NCBI GenBank assembly: GCA_035765415.1
Contig: DASTXR010000073.1
Coordinates: forward strand, 1-64,000
Direction of reading: 5' to 3'
From: CADEED01 sp035765415
GTDB lineage: Bacteria; Pseudomonadota; Gammaproteobacteria; Steroidobacterales; Steroidobacteraceae
DNA length: 64,000 bases
Shown here: in pieces, positions 60,933 to 64,000 of the stretch
How the letters are laid out: every line of letters begins with the position of its first letter
Numbering within the stretch: the first letter of the stretch is position 1
Made by a program: the position numbers and the translations under genes
Notes under the pieces: generated by a model
What the model was told of the DNA's origin: nothing
What the model saw: only the letters and a program-made list of their open reading frames with translations
Database searches by the model: none

Positions 60933-61874
60933 ATGAATTCGTTACGTATTGCCTTCGCGGGCACACCGCAATTTGCGCTGCCCGCTCTGCGCGCGCTGCT
61001 CGACTCCGCGCATCGCGTCGTCGGCGTGCTGACGCAGCCGGATCGTCCCGCGGGACGCGGGCAGCAGCTGCGCGCGTCGCCGGTCAAACTACTCGCGCTC
61101 GAGCACGACCTGCCGGTGGTGCAGGTTCCGACACTCAAGACTGCCGAGAGTCGTGCCGAGCTCGCGCAGTGGTCGCCGGACGTGCTCGTGGTCGTCGCCT
61201 ACGGGCTCATTCTTCCCCAGCCCGCGCTGGATCTGCCGCGCCTCGGGTGCGTGAACATCCACGGTTCACTGCTGCCGCGCTGGCGCGGTGCCGCGCCCAT
61301 CCAGCGCGCGATTCTCGCCGGCGATGCGCAAACGGGCGTGACCATCATGCAGCTCGATGCGGGGCTCGATACAGGGCCTGTGCTGCTCGAGCGCGGCCGC
61401 GCGATTGGTCCGCATGACACGGCGGGAGACCTGCACGATGCCCTGTCCGTGCTCGGCGCCGAAGCGCTCATCGAGGCGCTCGAGGGTCTCGCCGCCGGAA
61501 CACTTCGGCCGCGTGCGCAGCCCGCCACGGGCGCGACCTATGCGCCGAAGGTCGAGAAATCGGAGGCCAGGCTCGACTGGTCGGCGAGCGCGGTTCAGCT
61601 CGACCGCCAGGTGCGCGCGTTCAACCCCTGGCCCATCGCCGACACGCTCCTGGAAAACGAGACGTTGCGCATCCTGCGAGGGCGCGTGGCTGAAGCGGGC
61701 GGCGTGCACGCCCAGCCCGGCACATTGTTAGGCATTGCCGACGACGGCTTGCGAGTCGCCTGCGGCGAAGGTGTATACGCCATCGGCGAGCTGCAGCGCG
61801 CCGGCAAGCGACCGATCACCGCACGCGATTTCGCCAACGCCGTGCGCGTCGCTGGCCTGAGGTTCGGAACATGA
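60933..61874 (+). CDS. fmt: Methionyl-tRNA formyltransferase
   Basis: This 313-residue enzyme formylates initiator Met-tRNA with 10-formyl-tetrahydrofolate. It has the formyltransferase start RIAFAGTPQFALPALRAL, the catalytic segment CVNIHGSLLPRWRGAAPI (Asn and His) and QLDAGLDTGPVL (Asp). The C-terminal OB-fold domain follows from about residue 205. Its stop codon overlaps the rsmB start by ATGA. The operon def-fmt-rsmB matches many proteobacteria. Confidence 0.96.
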   Translation: MNSLRIAFAGTPQFALPALRALLDSAHRVVGVLTQPDRPAGRGQQLRASPVKLLALEHDLPVVQVPTLKTAESRAELAQWSPDVLVVVAYGLILPQPALDLPRLGCVNIHGSLLPRWRGAAPIQRAILAGDAQTGVTIMQLDAGLDTGPVLLERGRAIGPHDTAGDLHDALSVLGAEALIEALEGLAAGTLRPRAQPATGATYAPKVEKSEARLDWSASAVQLDRQVRAFNPWPIADTLLENETLRILRGRVAEAGGVHAQPGTLLGIADDGLRVACGEGVYAIGELQRAGKRPITARDFANAVRVAGLRFGT

Positions 61875-63241
61875 AAACAAAAGTCCGGCGCAATCCGCCG
61901 CCGCAGCCACGCCGTGCCCGCCATGCGCCGGGCGCGGAAACACTGGCGGCCGCGGCGCTTGCCGTCCATGACGTGGTATTCGACGGGCGATCCGCCGACG
62001 CGGCACTCGAGGCCGCGCGCGAACGCCAGGATCGCGCGGCGGTCCGCGCCATCGCGCTGGGGACCTTGCGCTGGTACCTGCGGCTTCGGCCCGCGCTGGC
62101 ACCGCTGGTCAGCCGGCCATTCGACGAGCTCTCGCCCCGCCTGGCGGCGTTGCTCGTCACCACGGCGCACCAGGTCGAATACTCACGCGGCGCTGCCGAG
62201 GCGCAGGTGCACCTGGGTGTCGACGCCAGCCGCGTGCTGGGCGAAGGCCGCGCCAGCGGCGTCGTCAACGCGGTGTTGCGCAAGTTCGTCGCGCAGCGGG
62301 CGGAGTTGTTAGCGGCGGCCGACGCCGATCCGGCCCAGCGGTACGCACATCCGGAATGGCTGGTGGCCGCGCTGCGCACGGCGTGGGGTGAGCTCGCCGA
62401 CGGGATTCTCGAGGCCAACAACCAGCATCCGCCCATGGTGCTCAGGGTGGATTCCGCGCTCGTCACCGCCGACGAATTCCTGCGCTCGCTGCGTGCGCTG
62501 GGCCGCGAAGCGAGTGTCGTCGAGTGGAATCGCGACGCGATCGTGCTTCAGCTGCCCGCGGCCGTGCAGATCCTGCCGGGGTTCGAATCCGGCGCGGTGT
62601 CCGTGCAGGATGGCGGCGCGCAACTCGCCGCGCCCTTGCTCGATGCGCAGCCCGGCATGCGCGTGCTCGACGCCTGCGCGGCGCCTGGCGGCAAGACGCT
62701 GCACATCGCGCAGCGCACGCCGGGGCTCGCGGAGCTCATCGCCATCGATGACGATCCCCTGCGCCTGGCCCGCGTGCGCGAGAACCTCGAGCGCGCGGGG
62801 CGTGATGCAGTGCTGATCAGCGCCGACCTGCGCTCCATGCCGCCATCGCTCGCGCCCGGGCGCTTCGATCGCGTGCTGGTGGACGCGCCCTGCTCGGCCA
62901 CGGGCGTGATCCGCCGTCATCCCGACATCAAGCTGTTGCGCCGTCCGGGCGACATCCAATCCTTCGTGGCCACCCAGCGGCAGATTCTCGCCACGTCTTT
63001 CGAACTACTGAAGCCCGGCGGACGTCTGACCTACTGCACATGCTCGGTGATACCGGCGGAGAACGAAGGCGTGGTCGGCACTTTCCTCGATTCACAGCCG
63101 CGCGCGGCCAGCGCGCCGTGGCCGGAGGGCCTTGCGCGGCCGCCAGGTCTGCTCGATCGGGCGGTCGGCTGGCAGTTGCTGCCCGGCGGCAGCGCCGGCA
63201 CGGATGGCTTCTACTATGCCTGTCTCACTAAGCTATCCTGA
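61871..63241 (+). CDS. rsmB: 16S rRNA (cytosine(967)-C5)-methyltransferase
   Basis: This 456-residue enzyme has an N-terminal NusB-like RNA-binding domain (about 20-170) and a C-terminal SAM domain. The latter has DACAAPGGKTLH, DAPCSATGVIRRHPDIK and YCTCSVIPAENE, containing the two catalytic cysteines of m5C methyltransferases. The first 20 residues are basic. It begins by ATGA overlap with fmt and is 20 bp upstream of the DUF4390 gene. Confidence 0.96.
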   Translation: MKTKVRRNPPPQPRRARHAPGAETLAAAALAVHDVVFDGRSADAALEAARERQDRAAVRAIALGTLRWYLRLRPALAPLVSRPFDELSPRLAALLVTTAHQVEYSRGAAEAQVHLGVDASRVLGEGRASGVVNAVLRKFVAQRAELLAAADADPAQRYAHPEWLVAALRTAWGELADGILEANNQHPPMVLRVDSALVTADEFLRSLRALGREASVVEWNRDAIVLQLPAAVQILPGFESGAVSVQDGGAQLAAPLLDAQPGMRVLDACAAPGGKTLHIAQRTPGLAELIAIDDDPLRLARVRENLERAGRDAVLISADLRSMPPSLAPGRFDRVLVDAPCSATGVIRRHPDIKLLRRPGDIQSFVATQRQILATSFELLKPGGRLTYCTCSVIPAENEGVVGTFLDSQPRAASAPWPEGLARPPGLLDRAVGWQLLPGGSAGTDGFYYACLTKLS

Positions 63242-63261
63242 CAACTCACCCAGAGGAACCG

Positions 63262-63852
63262 ATGCAGTTCCGGCGCGCGAATAATTTCATCACCCTGCTG
63301 CTGGCCTCGCTCCTGAGCGCCGGTGCGGCCGGATCCGCGCACGCCGACGTGCTCGATGGCCTGCTCGAAGTGCGATCGGCATACGTCACCGAAGGCCAGG
63401 GCGTGTTCCAGCTCTTCGCGCGCATCTCCTACCCGGTCAACGACGACATTCGCGCGGCCCTCAAGGACGGCCTCATGCTGATCTTCGACCTCGACGTCGT
63501 GGTCTCGCGCGAACGGCGTTTCTGGGTCAACGAAACGGTGGCGGAATACACGCTGCGGCGCGAACTGCTCTACCACGCCGTCAGCGATCGCTACGTGGCG
63601 CGCGATGTCGACTCCCGCAACAACGAGCAGCACAGTTATTCCACGCTCGAAGAAGCGCTCGAGGCGCTCGGCACCGTGGAAGCGTGGCCGTTCCTGCTGT
63701 CGACGCAACTTTCGCCCAATCGGCAATATCGCGTGTCGCTGCGCGCCGGTGTGCGCCGCGGCCGCCTGTCCGATACCTTGCGCGTGCTCATGTTCTGGAC
63801 CGACGACTGGCACCGCGAGAGTGAGTGGTTCTCATGGTCCCTGCAGCGCTGA
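63262..63852 (+). CDS. Exported DUF4390 protein
   Basis: This 196-residue protein has a signal peptide (to about SAHA) and a DUF4390 domain covering most of the rest, with ARISYPVNDDIRAALKDGL, LDVVVSRERRFWVNETVAEY and DTLRVLMFWTDDWHRESEWF. Family members sit between rsmB and an ntrY-like kinase in many proteobacteria, as here. It overlaps the kinase start by 19 bases. The periplasmic role is unknown; a link to the neighbouring sensor is inference. Confidence 0.9.
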   Translation: MQFRRANNFITLLLASLLSAGAAGSAHADVLDGLLEVRSAYVTEGQGVFQLFARISYPVNDDIRAALKDGLMLIFDLDVVVSRERRFWVNETVAEYTLRRELLYHAVSDRYVARDVDSRNNEQHSYSTLEEALEALGTVEAWPFLLSTQLSPNRQYRVSLRAGVRRGRLSDTLRVLMFWTDDWHRESEWFSWSLQR

Positions 63853-64000
63853 GACGCCTGGGCACCCTGGGGCTGATCGCCCTCTGGGTGCTGGTCAGCG
63901 GTGGCCTGCTGCTGCTGCTGGCGCTGTCGGTCCAGAATTCGGTGCAGTTCAGCCGCCTGCAGGCGTGGATCCTGCTGGCCAACGTCATTGCGCTGATCGC
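63834..64000 (+). CDS. NtrY-like membrane sensor histidine kinase, N-terminal fragment (cut by window end)
   Basis: From ATG 63834 the frame stays open to the window end, giving 55 residues. It has a strongly hydrophobic first helix (LGLIALWVLVSGGLLLLLAL) and the beginning of a second (WILLANVIALI). The pattern and its position after rsmB and DUF4390 match NtrY-like kinases. The catalytic part is beyond base 64000, so the assignment rests on context. Confidence 0.6.
   Translation, partial: MVPAALRRLGTLGLIALWVLVSGGLLLLLALSVQNSVQFSRLQAWILLANVIALI

Noticed and set aside
1..64000. tRNA, rRNA, CRISPR arrays, insertion sequences or prophage genes
   Set aside because: I looked for cloverleaf-like stretches, regularly spaced repeats, transposase or integrase motifs and phage structural genes and found none.

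Overview
The window is a gene-dense piece of chromosome from a GC-rich (roughly two-thirds G+C by eye) Gram-negative bacterium. Several gene groupings point to Gammaproteobacteria of the Xanthomonadales/Nevskiales/Steroidobacteraceae type: def-fmt-rsmB-DUF4390-ntrY-like on one strand facing LysM-dprA-smg-topA on the other, ExeA/GspB type II secretion accessory genes, a YtrA-type GntR/ABC operon and an MCE lipid-transport operon. The lineage is inferred from gene content and order, not from a marker alignment. I recognise no tRNA, rRNA, prophage, insertion sequence or CRISPR array, and no gap longer than about 300 bases lacks a gene.

Layout. 1-6305: a molybdenum hydroxylase large subunit (minus), then a beta-CASP metallo-hydrolase, an MFS-type carrier and a small KTSC/AlkB/GFA operon (plus). 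6308-12316 (minus): a tightly packed three-gene signalling operon. It encodes a receiver-like/TonB-C fusion, a receiver-like/Ser-Thr kinase fusion and a membrane CheA-like ATPase without the usual CheA phosphotransfer and CheW parts. I consider this the best candidate for an undescribed system. 12542-14370: a secreted protein, a GNAT acetyltransferase and a periplasmic rhodanese. 14480-23291 (minus): gspB, exeA, dinB, two exported proteins, a DUF3667 membrane protein and a very large FadE acyl-CoA dehydrogenase. 23411-26692: a methyltransferase, malate dehydrogenase, and an ECF sigma/anti-sigma pair preceded by a small exported protein.

26773-32780 (plus): a YtrA-type regulator with a clear operator, a 52-residue hydrophobic peptide, an ABC-2 transporter, and then a complete MCE transporter (STAS-permease, ATPase, MCE protein, lipoprotein). 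32766-42126: a phospholipase-D-like protein, an ABC-F ATPase, an orphan secretin N0-N1 protein, two tandem HAF-repeat exported paralogues and a GGDEF-EAL protein. 42268-50550: an M15 peptidase, an HD-domain protein, an aroE-prlC-xth operon, a second sigma/anti-sigma pair, rlmJ and a small secreted protein. 50613-54419: a DUF1203 protein and a 1089-residue subtilase. 54646-64000: the housekeeping topA-smg-dprA/LysM and def-fmt-rsmB clusters, ending in a cut-off sensor kinase.

Beyond genes, the clearest unexplained signal is a set of related 8-mers, CTAACNAC (about 21 copies) and CTATCTAC (about 11 copies). They are scattered across both strands, in several reading frames and in gaps. A 91-bp nested palindrome at 44168-44258 supplies the last codons of xth, and a degraded relative lies at 14375-14414.
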